A stretch of DNA of 22,540 nucleotides from Clostridiales bacterium (GCA_019418545.1 DYBQ01000006.1:1-22540); one strand, 5' to 3'; shown: positions 6,311 through 14,409, counted from the stretch's first letter. Translations and numbers: made by a program. Notes: generated by a model not told the origin, from the letters alone.

Positions 6311-8257
6311 ATGAAACGAAAATTCGCAAGACGTGCTCTCAGCGGCCTTCTTTCACTGCTGATGGTTGTGGGTCTTCTGCCATTTACGGCAATGGCGGAG
6401 GGAGTTCCTGAGTATGTCACACCAGTATATCCCGCCACTTCCGATGGGGTAACGGTTACATGTGATTATGACAAAGCAAGTGATACCTACAATTTTGCAG
6501 TCACCATTGACGAGGACGCAAATGCTGATACCCTCAATGTAAACGTGATGGAAGCTCTGAATGTGATAAATGAGTTTACCAGCCCGGGTGACAGCTGTAA
6601 TTTTAGGGTTCAAGTAATCAATAATTCCAGCTATAATTATGGATATGTGGATAATAGCTTAGTATTGGGAACTGCGCCTTATGATTTAAGCTTTGATGAT
6701 GATCAGAATCCCGAAAATTGGGAAAAAGCACTTGCTTTTGATGGCCTTCCCATTTATATGGGTTCTATGAATGACATTTATCGCTGCAATAATAGCGCGC
6801 TGGAAGCACTGAATCCCGACATAGCTACAGGTACTGTCTCGGTTGAATTGGGCGATGAAAAGATTGCTCAATGTTTGGTTGCTAAGGGATATAACGGAAT
6901 TGAAGATTTGGGAAAATATTATCTGGATTACTATAATGAAACACATCCAGACTCCCAGGTTACCGATTTAATGGCGGCGGATATGGCTTTTATCAAGGAT
7001 TTGTTCCGCTGCAAAGGCGGGAAACTCATTGAAGTCCGCGAATCCTGTAAGGATGTTGCAAAATTAGGATATTATTACCTGTATAATTATCTTATTACTG
7101 TCAATGGTGAACCGCTGGCCACCTATATGGAAAAGGATTCTGCCTCCTTGGCAAAATTGAACGGTGAATTCCAGGAAGCTATTGCGGTACCGTCCGGCAA
7201 AGCAGGGGAGATTACACTGACTGCCCAATTGAGCGGACCGGATACTACGAACACCTATGCAAATCATGTCATGCTTGGCGGGCTTTCTTTTGTACTGGAA
7301 AAAGGAGAAGCCAAAGAGAGTTATCCCGGCCTCGACAAGAAGGTTGGCGATGATGATGAGGAAATGAATGATGACGATGTGGACGCAGCAGCCGGTCAGA
7401 AAGTCAATTTCCAGCTGACTTCGAACGTTCCCACCGATTTGCTGAACTATTTGAATCCCGAAGATGTCACACCGCCCTCCATTGATGGAGAAGAACCCGG
7501 CACGGCAGAAAAGGTAGAGATTGCAGGCAGAGGAGAATATGTTCTGACCTTCCACGACCAGCTGAACGCAATGCTGACAAATCCCGAAAACTATGTGGTC
7601 AAGATTGGCGAAACTGTTTTGACGGCAGACCAATACACACTCACTGCCACCGGTTTGGAAGATGGGTGCAGCTTTGAGATTTCCCTTGATTTGGCGGCAC
7701 TGTATGAAGCAGGTGTGATTACGGATGCTGACATTGAAAATGCAACCCCCATCACAGTGACCTATGATGCAACTTTGAGTGCAGAAGCAGTTGCAGGTGA
7801 ATATGAGAACGAAGCGTGGGTAACCGCACCGGAATGGACGACTGAAAAAGATATTGTTTATGTGAATACATATGCCGTTGATATCTTCAAATACGACCAG
7901 GCGGACAATACTGGCTTGGCAGGCGCGGAGTTTGAACTGAAAAACAGCGAGGGCGAAGTGATTTCTACAGTCACTTCCGGTAAAGACGGCCATGTTGTCA
8001 TTGATGGACTGGACGCCGGTACCTATACGCTGACAGAAACGAAGGCACCCGAAGGCTATGTAAAGAGTGACACTCCGCTGACGATTGTGATTCCGGATGA
8101 TGCAGACGAAACCTTTACCGTCAATGTGAACTTTGCCAACTCCCAAATTCCTCACACCGGCGGCACCGGTACCCTGATGTTTACCATTGGTGGTATTGCC
8201 TTGATGGGAACAGCAGGTTTGCTGCTGGTGGTATCCCGTAAAAAAAGAAAGGCATAA
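6311..8257 (+). CDS. Sortase-anchored pilin with unrecognised head domain (type 1)
   Basis: Surface protein of 648 residues. ATG 6311 follows AAAGGAG (6295-6301). The signal peptide MKRKFARRALSGLLSLLMVV is nearly identical in the next two genes. Residues about 30-335 form a head I do not recognise, related to that of the following gene: both carry NYGY..DNSLVLGTAPYD, LGKYY.DYYNETH, GYYYLYN and EPLATYMEKDSASLAKLNGE. From about residue 336 comes the common stalk module: YPGLDKKV, an acidic segment, an isopeptide-forming domain (here ending in YENEAWVT, with NEA where the others have NTA), a SpaA-type domain with E-box LTETKAPEGY and FANSQ, IPHTGG at 613-618, a membrane helix and RKKRKA. No YPKN pilin motif is visible, so polymerisation cannot be assumed. 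Likely a substrate of the class C sortase downstream. Confidence 0.85.
   Translation: MKRKFARRALSGLLSLLMVVGLLPFTAMAEGVPEYVTPVYPATSDGVTVTCDYDKASDTYNFAVTIDEDANADTLNVNVMEALNVINEFTSPGDSCNFRVQVINNSSYNYGYVDNSLVLGTAPYDLSFDDDQNPENWEKALAFDGLPIYMGSMNDIYRCNNSALEALNPDIATGTVSVELGDEKIAQCLVAKGYNGIEDLGKYYLDYYNETHPDSQVTDLMAADMAFIKDLFRCKGGKLIEVRESCKDVAKLGYYYLYNYLITVNGEPLATYMEKDSASLAKLNGEFQEAIAVPSGKAGEITLTAQLSGPDTTNTYANHVMLGGLSFVLEKGEAKESYPGLDKKVGDDDEEMNDDDVDAAAGQKVNFQLTSNVPTDLLNYLNPEDVTPPSIDGEEPGTAEKVEIAGRGEYVLTFHDQLNAMLTNPENYVVKIGETVLTADQYTLTATGLEDGCSFEISLDLAALYEAGVITDADIENATPITVTYDATLSAEAVAGEYENEAWVTAPEWTTEKDIVYVNTYAVDIFKYDQADNTGLAGAEFELKNSEGEVISTVTSGKDGHVVIDGLDAGTYTLTETKAPEGYVKSDTPLTIVIPDDADETFTVNVNFANSQIPHTGGTGTLMFTIGGIALMGTAGLLLVVSRKKRKA
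7839..8124 (+). repeat. 286-base identical stalk segment, copy A
   Basis: By eye this segment is identical to 9921-10206 (offset 2082). It encodes the start of the SpaA-type domain through to just before FANSQIPHTG. Synonymous sites are also unchanged, while the heads of the two proteins differ widely. Recent gene conversion or duplication of the stalk is the simplest reading. Confidence 0.85.
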
Positions 8258-8276
8258 TGTCATAATCTGATAAGCT

Positions 8277-8310
8277 GGCTCTGCCAAGTGGTGGGGCCGG
8301 CTTGCCGGCC
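8277..8310 (+). promoter_or_regulatory. Conserved intergenic alternative-hairpin element, copy B
   Basis: GGCTCTGCC (8277-8285) can pair with GGTGGGGCC (8290-8298), or GGCCGGC (8295-8301) with GCCGGCC (8304-8310). The two stems overlap at 8295-8298 and are mutually exclusive, as in copy A. The right-hand stem is perfect here, whereas copy A relies on G-U pairs. There is no T-tract. Confidence 0.45.
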
Positions 8311-8350
8311 TATTTGCTGGTATAAAATTCACCATAAAGGAGCGTAGAAA

Positions 8351-10339
8351 ATGAAACGGAAATTTGCAAGACGTGCTCTCAGCGGACTGTTGTCACTGCT
8401 GATGGTTGTGGGCCTGTTGCCTCTTACGGCGATGGCAGAAGGGATTCCTGAATATATCACACCGGTATATCCTGCTACCTCCGATGGAATAACGGCCACA
8501 GCAGAGCAAACTGGCGGTGGTTTATGGGACCCAATTTATACAATTACGGTAGAAATCGACGAGGATACAACTGCTGAAAAGTTGGATGTTAATGTTGCGG
8601 AAGAGTTTGCAGATATTTTGCAATATGCAAAGCAAATTCCTGGCGCGACAATGACAGTGAATATTGAAGTAATAAACCATTCTCAATACAATTATGGATA
8701 TGCTGATAATAGTTTGGTGTTGGGAACTGCACCTTATGATGTAACAGAAGATTCGTCATATACGGATGGGGAAGCAGTATCAGCATTTGATGGTTTTACA
8801 GTCTATATCGGTTCTTGGAATGATGTTACCCGCTCCTATAATGACGCGCTAAAAGCACTGGATATAGGTATAAACGGGAGCAGCAGTAATTCAGAAATTG
8901 TCAAAGCTTTAAGTGATGAAAATCTTTCTGCATGTCTGAAAAATGCAGGTTACGAAAATGGAGTTGCTGATTTAGGAAAATACTATATTGATTACTATAA
9001 TGAGACACATGATACTTCAATTAGCGATTTAAAAGAAGCTGATATGGATTATCTAGTCAACATTTTTAAATGTATGCAACATGATGTTGACTATGGCCAA
9101 CACAATGATACAGGTATTCGAGAGACTTGTCCGGAAGTTGCAGAATTGGGCTACTACTATTTGTATAACCACCTTGTTACTGTCAATGATGAACCGCTGG
9201 CCACCTATATGGAAAAGGATTCTGCTTCCTTGGCAAAATTGAACGGTGAATTTCAGGAAGCCTTGGCTGTGCCAGCTGGTGAAATGGGAAAAATCGTGTT
9301 GGTATCCGAATTGAATGCTGCCGACACTGCTAACTGCTATCAGAATCATGTTCTCCTTGGTGGGCTTTCTTTTGCACTGGAAAAGGGAGAAGCCAAAGAG
9401 AGCTATCCCGGCCTCGATAAGAAGGTTGGCGATGATGATGAGGAAATGAACGACGACGATGTGGATGCAGCAGCCGGTCAGGAAGTCAATTTCCAACTGA
9501 CTTCGAACGTTCCCACCGATTTGCTGAACTATTTGAATCCCGAAGATGTCACACCGCCCTCCATTGATGGAGAAGAACCCGGCACGGCAGAAAAGGTAGA
9601 GATTGAAGGCAGAGGAGAATACGTCCTGACCTTCCACGATAAGCTGAATGAGAAGTTGACAACCCCCGAAAACTATGTGGTTAAGATTGGCGAAACTGCT
9701 TTGAGAGCAGACCAGTACACACTCACTGCCACCGGTTTGGAAGACGGATGTAGCTTTGAGATTGCTCTTGATTTAGCGACACTGTATGAAGCAGGCGTGA
9801 TTACGGATGCTGATATTGAAAATGCAACCCCCATCACTGTGACCTATGATGCGACTTTGAGTGCAGATGCCACGGCAGGCAGCTATGAAAATACCGCATG
9901 GGTAACCGCACCGGAATGGGCGACTGAAAAAGATATTGTTTATGTGAATACATATGCCGTTGATATCTTCAAATACGACCAGGCGGACAATACTGGCTTG
10001 GCAGGCGCGGAGTTTGAACTGAAAAACAGCGAGGGCGAAGTGATTTCTACAGTCACTTCCGGTAAAGACGGCCATGTTGTCATTGATGGACTGGACGCCG
10101 GTACCTATACGCTGACAGAAACGAAGGCACCCGAAGGCTATGTAAAGAGTGACACTCCGCTGACGATTGTGATTCCGGATGATGCAGACGAAACCTTTAC
10201 CGTCAACGTGAGCTTTGCCAACTCCCAAATTCCTCACACCGGCGGAACGGGAACGCTGCTGTTCACTTTTGGCGGTATCGCGCTGATGGGCACCGCAGGC
10301 TTGCTGCTGGTGGTATCCCGGAAAAAGAAGAGAGCCTGA
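8351..10339 (+). CDS. Sortase-anchored pilin with unrecognised head domain (type 1, diverged)
   Basis: Surface protein of 662 residues. ATG 8351 follows AAAGGAG and needs no alternative. The signal peptide MKRKFARRALSGLLSLLMVV is shared with its neighbours. The head (about 30-349) is a diverged version of the previous one: PEYITPVYPATSDG, NYGYADNSLVLGTAPYD, LGKYYIDYYNETH, GYYYLYNHLVTVNDEPLATY. Both heads keep a Cys about 50 residues before LGKYY-like sequence and a Cys pair flanking the charged stretch before LGYYYLYN. The stalk starts at about residue 350: YPGLDKKV, an isopeptide-forming domain ending YENTAWVT, then a SpaA-type domain with E-box LTETKAPEGY and FANSQ. IPHTGG (627-632), a membrane helix and RKKKRA complete it. 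The two proteins look like a duplicated pair diverging in the exposed head while the stalk is homogenised. Confidence 0.85.
   Translation: MKRKFARRALSGLLSLLMVVGLLPLTAMAEGIPEYITPVYPATSDGITATAEQTGGGLWDPIYTITVEIDEDTTAEKLDVNVAEEFADILQYAKQIPGATMTVNIEVINHSQYNYGYADNSLVLGTAPYDVTEDSSYTDGEAVSAFDGFTVYIGSWNDVTRSYNDALKALDIGINGSSSNSEIVKALSDENLSACLKNAGYENGVADLGKYYIDYYNETHDTSISDLKEADMDYLVNIFKCMQHDVDYGQHNDTGIRETCPEVAELGYYYLYNHLVTVNDEPLATYMEKDSASLAKLNGEFQEALAVPAGEMGKIVLVSELNAADTANCYQNHVLLGGLSFALEKGEAKESYPGLDKKVGDDDEEMNDDDVDAAAGQEVNFQLTSNVPTDLLNYLNPEDVTPPSIDGEEPGTAEKVEIEGRGEYVLTFHDKLNEKLTTPENYVVKIGETALRADQYTLTATGLEDGCSFEIALDLATLYEAGVITDADIENATPITVTYDATLSADATAGSYENTAWVTAPEWATEKDIVYVNTYAVDIFKYDQADNTGLAGAEFELKNSEGEVISTVTSGKDGHVVIDGLDAGTYTLTETKAPEGYVKSDTPLTIVIPDDADETFTVNVSFANSQIPHTGGTGTLLFTFGGIALMGTAGLLLVVSRKKKRA
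9921..10206 (+). repeat. 286-base identical stalk segment, copy B
   Basis: Partner of 7839-8124. Sequence identity stops at AACGTGAGC versus AATGTGAAC just before the FANSQ codons. The sorting-signal region after this point differs again (CTGCTGTTCACTTTTGGC here). Confidence 0.85.
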
Positions 10340-10350
10340 TAAATGAAACA

Positions 10351-10386
10351 TGCCGGCCCTGTCGGGAAGGCCTGACAGGGCCGGCA
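10351..10386 (+). promoter_or_regulatory. Strong intra-operon hairpin without T-tract
   Basis: TGCCGGCCCTGTC (10351-10363) and GACAGGGCCGGCA (10374-10386) form a perfect 13-pair GC-rich stem with a 10-base loop. No T-run follows, so a classical terminator is unlikely. It may protect or help process the upstream pilin mRNA. A smaller stem with a GTAA tetraloop (AGGGC/GCCCT) lies at 10417-10430, before the next ribosome binding site. Confidence 0.55.
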
Positions 10387-10465
10387 GCGGTTCAGCGGCT
10401 TCAAGCGGTGGAAGAGAGGGCGTAAGCCCTTGAGGAAAAATAAAATTCACAAAGGAGTGGAAGAA

Positions 10466-12502
10466 ATGAAACGGAAGTTTGCAAGACGTGCCCTCAGCGG
10501 CCTTTTGTCGCTGCTGATGGTTGTGGGCCTTCTGCCCTTTACGGCAATGGCGGCGGAAAGAGGTCCCAAGGTTAATAATGTGGATATCCAGTATGTTTCC
10601 AGCGATGAAGAGGAAAAAGACCTGTCATTTTTGAAAGAAATTGCTCCTGTTCCAATTGATAAGGAGACGGATTTAAACTGGCCTCATATTTTTGATGGAA
10701 ATGCTAATTATGGTGGTTTCTATGAAATCCCTTCTCCTGAAAAAACCTCCTACTATGATTTTGAGACCGATACGTTGTATGTATTGGACTACATTGAATG
10801 GGATTATCTTGACAAAGATGGAAATCCTACAAGATTGACAGGAGACCATGACAGCGACTTTATTGGTAACCATGGCGACTATTCCCCGACTACCCAAACA
10901 ACTATTTACAACGATACCGAGACTGTAAAAATTGTTTATCACTGGTATGTTCTTAATGAGGAATCAGAGCCGGATTTGCTGAATTATATCACCAGTCTTG
11001 AGCGTACAGTATACAGCAATAATGAGGCAATAGAAGCCAATTCTGAAAATGTCTATACAGTGGAAAGCCGGGAAAATCTGACAGTAGAGTATTCTACCAG
11101 TATGGATATGAAAAACCTGACTTTTGCTTCTACAGGTGAAGATGCTTGGTTTGTCATGAATTTCGGAATGAGCTCCATCAGTGATAATAGCCTTATCGAT
11201 TTAATTTTTACCTTTGATGATGCCATTGATGTGACCAAAAGTGACTTTTCAAAGGCTGTTTTGACCAGTGACATGTTTGAGATGAACCCGAATGATATTA
11301 TCATTAACGGTCAAACGGTAGTGATGCCCTGTTACTGGAATAGCGAAAAAGCGTTAGCGGCCAAAAATGCTGGAACTTTGCAGACGTTGATTACGCTGAA
11401 CAATGTAAAGTTGTCCATAAAGAATGAAGGCTGGGTATATGACAGCGCGGCCGGTGGCTATAAATTGGAAATTCACAATACTGGCATAGTAAAAGGCGTA
11501 TCTATTATTAATAGTCGTATGATGGAATCAGGAACTATTGACGGCGGCAGCAAGACCGATGACTTCACCCTTATCAGCACCGAAAAGGTCAGCGTGCCCG
11601 GTATGAACAAAACTATCGTATTGGAAGACGGTACGGAAGTGGATGCCGACACCGCTGCAGCTGGCGATGAAGTGGATTTCAAACTCAACTCTACTGTACC
11701 CGAAAATTTGAAGGAAATAATTAAGTATGAGGTGGGCCAAGAGGGCGATGAGTTTGCAGATGGCACCGCAGAGGGAGAGTATACCTTAACATTCCATGAC
11801 CAAATGGACGATGTTTTTGTGAATCCGACCAATTATGTGGTTAAAATTGGTGACAGACAGCTGACCGCAGAGCAGTATACCATTCGTACCAATAATTTGG
11901 CAGACGGATGTGATTTTGAAATTGACTTGGATTTAGCGGCTCTGTATAATGATGATGTTATCACCGATGCCGACTTGGGAATTACTCCCATTACGGTGAC
12001 CTATACAGCCACTTTGGCCGAAGATACCACTGCTGGCGAGTATTACAACACCGCTTGGGTCACCTTCCCGAAGGATGAGTCTGCCCATGATACCGTAACG
12101 GTAGAAACTTTTAAAATTAAGATTTTCAAGTACGATCAAGCGGATAATACGGGCCTTGCAGGTGCAGAGTTTACATTGACTGACAGCAAAGGTACAGTGA
12201 TTGCTACGGCTACTTCTGGCGAAGACGGTTATGCGGTCATTGACGGTTTAGATGCAGGGACCTATTATCTGACCGAAATCAAGGCTCCCGAGGGCTATGT
12301 AAAGAGCGATACTCCGCTGACTATCGTGATTCCAAAGGATGCTGATGGTGAGAATGTGGTGAGTGTAAGCTTTGCCAACTCCCAGATTCCTCATACCGGC
12401 GGTACTGGTACCCTAATGTTTACCATTGGAGGTATCGTGATTATCGCAACAGCAGGCATTCTTCTGCTGGTATCCCGGAAAAAGAAAAAAACTGACGCAT
12501 AA
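10466..12502 (+). CDS. Sortase-anchored pilin with second unrecognised head type
   Basis: Surface protein of 678 residues. ATG 10466 follows AAAGGAG at 10451-10457. The signal peptide MKRKFARRALSGLLSLLMVV matches the preceding pair, but the head (about 30-370) is unrelated by eye to the other three and I recognise no family in it. The stalk has the same architecture but is the most diverged: VPGMNKTIVLEDGTEVDADT replaces YPGLDKKV plus the Asp-rich stretch. An isopeptide-forming domain ends YYNTAWVT, and a SpaA-type domain carries Lys in IFKYDQ, E-box LTEIKAPEGY and Asn in FANSQ. IPHTGG is at 641-646, then a membrane helix and a lysine-rich tail. It could be the major or base subunit of the fibre, as the member next to the sortase, but order alone does not decide. 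Confidence 0.85.
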   Translation: MKRKFARRALSGLLSLLMVVGLLPFTAMAAERGPKVNNVDIQYVSSDEEEKDLSFLKEIAPVPIDKETDLNWPHIFDGNANYGGFYEIPSPEKTSYYDFETDTLYVLDYIEWDYLDKDGNPTRLTGDHDSDFIGNHGDYSPTTQTTIYNDTETVKIVYHWYVLNEESEPDLLNYITSLERTVYSNNEAIEANSENVYTVESRENLTVEYSTSMDMKNLTFASTGEDAWFVMNFGMSSISDNSLIDLIFTFDDAIDVTKSDFSKAVLTSDMFEMNPNDIIINGQTVVMPCYWNSEKALAAKNAGTLQTLITLNNVKLSIKNEGWVYDSAAGGYKLEIHNTGIVKGVSIINSRMMESGTIDGGSKTDDFTLISTEKVSVPGMNKTIVLEDGTEVDADTAAAGDEVDFKLNSTVPENLKEIIKYEVGQEGDEFADGTAEGEYTLTFHDQMDDVFVNPTNYVVKIGDRQLTAEQYTIRTNNLADGCDFEIDLDLAALYNDDVITDADLGITPITVTYTATLAEDTTAGEYYNTAWVTFPKDESAHDTVTVETFKIKIFKYDQADNTGLAGAEFTLTDSKGTVIATATSGEDGYAVIDGLDAGTYYLTEIKAPEGYVKSDTPLTIVIPKDADGENVVSVSFANSQIPHTGGTGTLMFTIGGIVIIATAGILLLVSRKKKKTDA

Positions 12503-12511
12503 TCATTACGG

Positions 12512-12597
12512 GCCGTTTTGATTGGTTTCAAACGGCTGGCGGGGGGAGAGATGTTCTTCCTCCGCTTTCCCTGTTTTATCTCGGGGCCTTTCCCCGA
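12512..12597 (+). promoter_or_regulatory. Hairpins between the last pilin and the sortase
   Basis: GCCGTTTTG (12512-12520) pairs, with one bulged base, with CAAACGGC (12529-12536). TCGGGG (12581-12586) pairs with CCCCGA (12592-12597). Neither is followed by a T-run. They may lower sortase expression relative to the pilins or mark RNA processing sites (inference). Confidence 0.35.
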
Positions 12598-12630
12598 TAC
12601 AGTGGTTACAGGGAGAAAGGAGCCTGCAGT

Positions 12631-13482
12631 ATGAAACGAAAACCTCGGATTACTACCGTACTGATTATCCTGCTTTTTCTTATAGGACTAGGTGTCTTGT
12701 TATATCCAACTGCCAGTGATTTATACTATCGCTGGCAAGCTCAAAGAGAAATTGAAGCTTATAATCAGGCAACGGGGCAGATTGCTGAAGTTTCTGGAGA
12801 GGATTATTCCGAGCTTTGGGCAGCTGCTGAGGCTTATAATCAGCAGCTTGCTCAGCAGGGAAACGCGGCGTTGGATGTTTCAGAAGAAGAGGAAGCAGAA
12901 ATTTTTCAACTGCTAAACCCTCTTGGAAACGGTATGATGGGCAGCATTGAAATCCCAGCAATCCAGGTGAATATTCCGATTTATCAGGGGATTGGGGAAA
13001 AAGCATTGCAATCTGGTGCAGGTTTTTGGTTAGGAACCAGCTTGCCTACCGGAGGACCCAGTACTCATTGTGTGATTACCGCTCATAACGGATTGGTAAA
13101 AGCAAAAATGTTTACGGATTTGGATAAGCTGCAAATTGGAGACCAATTTACCTTGCATATTCTTGATAGAAATTTGACCTATGAGGTTGACCAGATTTTA
13201 GTCACTGAACCGGAGGATACCAGTGCTCTGCAAATAGTTGAGGGAAAAGACTATGTTACACTGTATACTTGTACGCCTTATGGAGTGAATACCCATCGCC
13301 TTCTTGTGCGCGGGGTACGAGTAGAAGGGGACGATAGCTCCAACGGAACAGATTGGAACAGTATTGTGCTGATGGGATGGCTTTTAGGATTTATATTAGT
13401 TTTGTTGCTTCTGCTTTTGGCGGCGCTATTTTATTGGAAGCACAGAAAGAAAAAGAGTCGCCAGAAGGGAGGAAAGTCATGA
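12631..13482 (+). CDS. Class C (pilin-polymerising) sortase
   Basis: Membrane cysteine transpeptidase of 283 residues. It cleaves sorting signals and joins surface proteins to each other or to the cell wall. ATG 12631 follows AAAGGAG (12616-12622). There is an N-terminal membrane helix (about 8-26). The sortase core begins GSIEIPAIQVNIPIYQG. Catalytic His152 lies in TAHNGLVKAKMFTDLDKL (class C enzymes usually read GHRG), Cys214 in TLYTCTPYGVNTHRLLVRG, and the probable catalytic Arg is 223. The TCTPYG..THRLLVRG block and the C-terminal membrane helix (about 237-265) mark class C. A DPF/DPW lid motif is not obvious in the N-terminal part. It is the only sortase in the operon, so it is the likely enzyme for the four IPHTG proteins. 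Its stop overlaps the next start (ATGA), which suggests translational coupling. Confidence 0.92.
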   Translation: MKRKPRITTVLIILLFLIGLGVLLYPTASDLYYRWQAQREIEAYNQATGQIAEVSGEDYSELWAAAEAYNQQLAQQGNAALDVSEEEEAEIFQLLNPLGNGMMGSIEIPAIQVNIPIYQGIGEKALQSGAGFWLGTSLPTGGPSTHCVITAHNGLVKAKMFTDLDKLQIGDQFTLHILDRNLTYEVDQILVTEPEDTSALQIVEGKDYVTLYTCTPYGVNTHRLLVRGVRVEGDDSSNGTDWNSIVLMGWLLGFILVLLLLLLAALFYWKHRKKKSRQKGGKS

Positions 13483-14345
13483 TGTGCAGCTATAAAAAAT
13501 TTAAACATGTGAAAAAACCAGTTTTGTTAGGAATCATCATGTTGTTAATCACAGTCCTGTGTATTCCGGCAGCGGCAGCGGGAACATCGTCACTGACTCT
13601 GGTTTTCAGTCAAGATGGAATGGTTTTCAACTTATATCGAACGGCTGATTTGGAGCCTGATGGAAGTTATACCTTTTCAGGTCAGTTTAAAGATTGTCCA
13701 GTAGAGCTTCCAGGTTATGATTGGTTGGAAACGGCTGTTGAAGTGGCAGCTTATGCAGAAGACAAGCAGCCTGATGCACAAAAGACTATTTCAGGGGGTT
13801 CGCTTACATTTTCTGATTTGCAAGAGGGACTTTATTTGGTAACGGGAACATCGTTGGTTTCCCAGGGAATTCGGTATACACCAGTACCTTTTCTGGTGCG
13901 GATAGAAAATGGCAATGTTACCTCTTATGTAAAATCCGACCAGGAAATTGTGGAAGAGCCTACGGTAACTTATCAGGTGAAAAAGGTATGGAAAGATGAT
14001 GATGCAGAGAGTCGTCCCAATTCTGTAACAGTTAAGCTTTTAAAAGATGGTTCTCTGTTCCAAGTCGTTACTCTTAGCGCGGAAAATGGCTGGAGTTATA
14101 GCTGGAAAGATACTGGCGAGCACACTTGGCAAGTACAAGAAATTCAGGTACCAGAAGATTACACTGCAACAGTTAGCCATCAAGGGAATATTTTTACCAT
14201 TACCAATACTCTGAGTTCTTCCAGTCAGCCTTCACCCGGACCAGGCACAGGAGAAAATATGATGCTTTGGTGGCTGGCAGGCATGGCTGCGATTTCGTCT
14301 CTAATGGTAATTGTAATTATTAGGCATCAAAAAGTGCGTTTGTGA
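13479..14345 (+). CDS. Small CnaB-domain pilin-like protein with degenerate sorting signal
   Basis: Secreted protein of 288 residues. ATG 13479 is used because it overlaps the sortase stop (ATGA) and GGGAGGAAAG lies just upstream; the longer frame from 13353 would read inside the sortase gene. A signal peptide ends near PAAAAG. Residues about 37-160 (SLTLVFSQDGMVFNLYRTAD, then GLYLVTG and TPVPFLVRIENG) resemble the N-terminal domain of minor or basal pilins. Residues about 163-247 are a CnaB domain: Lys in YQVKKVWKDDD, E-box WQVQEIQVPEDYTATV, Asn in FTITNT. The end has PGPGTGENMMLWWL before a membrane helix and a short basic tail: the LPxTG position is replaced by GPGTG. It is probably a basal or accessory subunit (inference). 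Coupled to the sortase and the last gene before the terminator. Confidence 0.8.
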   Translation: MMCSYKKFKHVKKPVLLGIIMLLITVLCIPAAAAGTSSLTLVFSQDGMVFNLYRTADLEPDGSYTFSGQFKDCPVELPGYDWLETAVEVAAYAEDKQPDAQKTISGGSLTFSDLQEGLYLVTGTSLVSQGIRYTPVPFLVRIENGNVTSYVKSDQEIVEEPTVTYQVKKVWKDDDAESRPNSVTVKLLKDGSLFQVVTLSAENGWSYSWKDTGEHTWQVQEIQVPEDYTATVSHQGNIFTITNTLSSSSQPSPGPGTGENMMLWWLAGMAAISSLMVIVIIRHQKVRL

Positions 14346-14351
14346 AAAAAC

Positions 14352-14393
14352 AAAACCCTCCCGAAAAGTAAGTGCTTTCCGGGAGGGTTTTTT
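14352..14393 (+). terminator. Bidirectional terminator after the pilin operon
   Basis: AAAACCCTCCCG (14352-14363) pairs with CGGGAGGGTTTT (14380-14391). T-runs flank it on both strands, so it can also end the convergent minus-strand gene that stops at 14410. Confidence 0.9.
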
Positions 14394-14409
14394 GTTTCTC
14401 AAGAGTAGT

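Noticed and set aside
12522..12719. Small ORF between the last pilin and the sortase
   Set aside because: No ribosome binding site, composition of a random frame, and most of it lies within hairpins and the sortase start.
13353..13478. Upstream extension of the CnaB accessory protein start into the sortase gene
   Set aside because: The extension translates the sortase C-terminal region in another frame. ATG 13479 with a good ribosome binding site and a normal signal peptide is clearly better.
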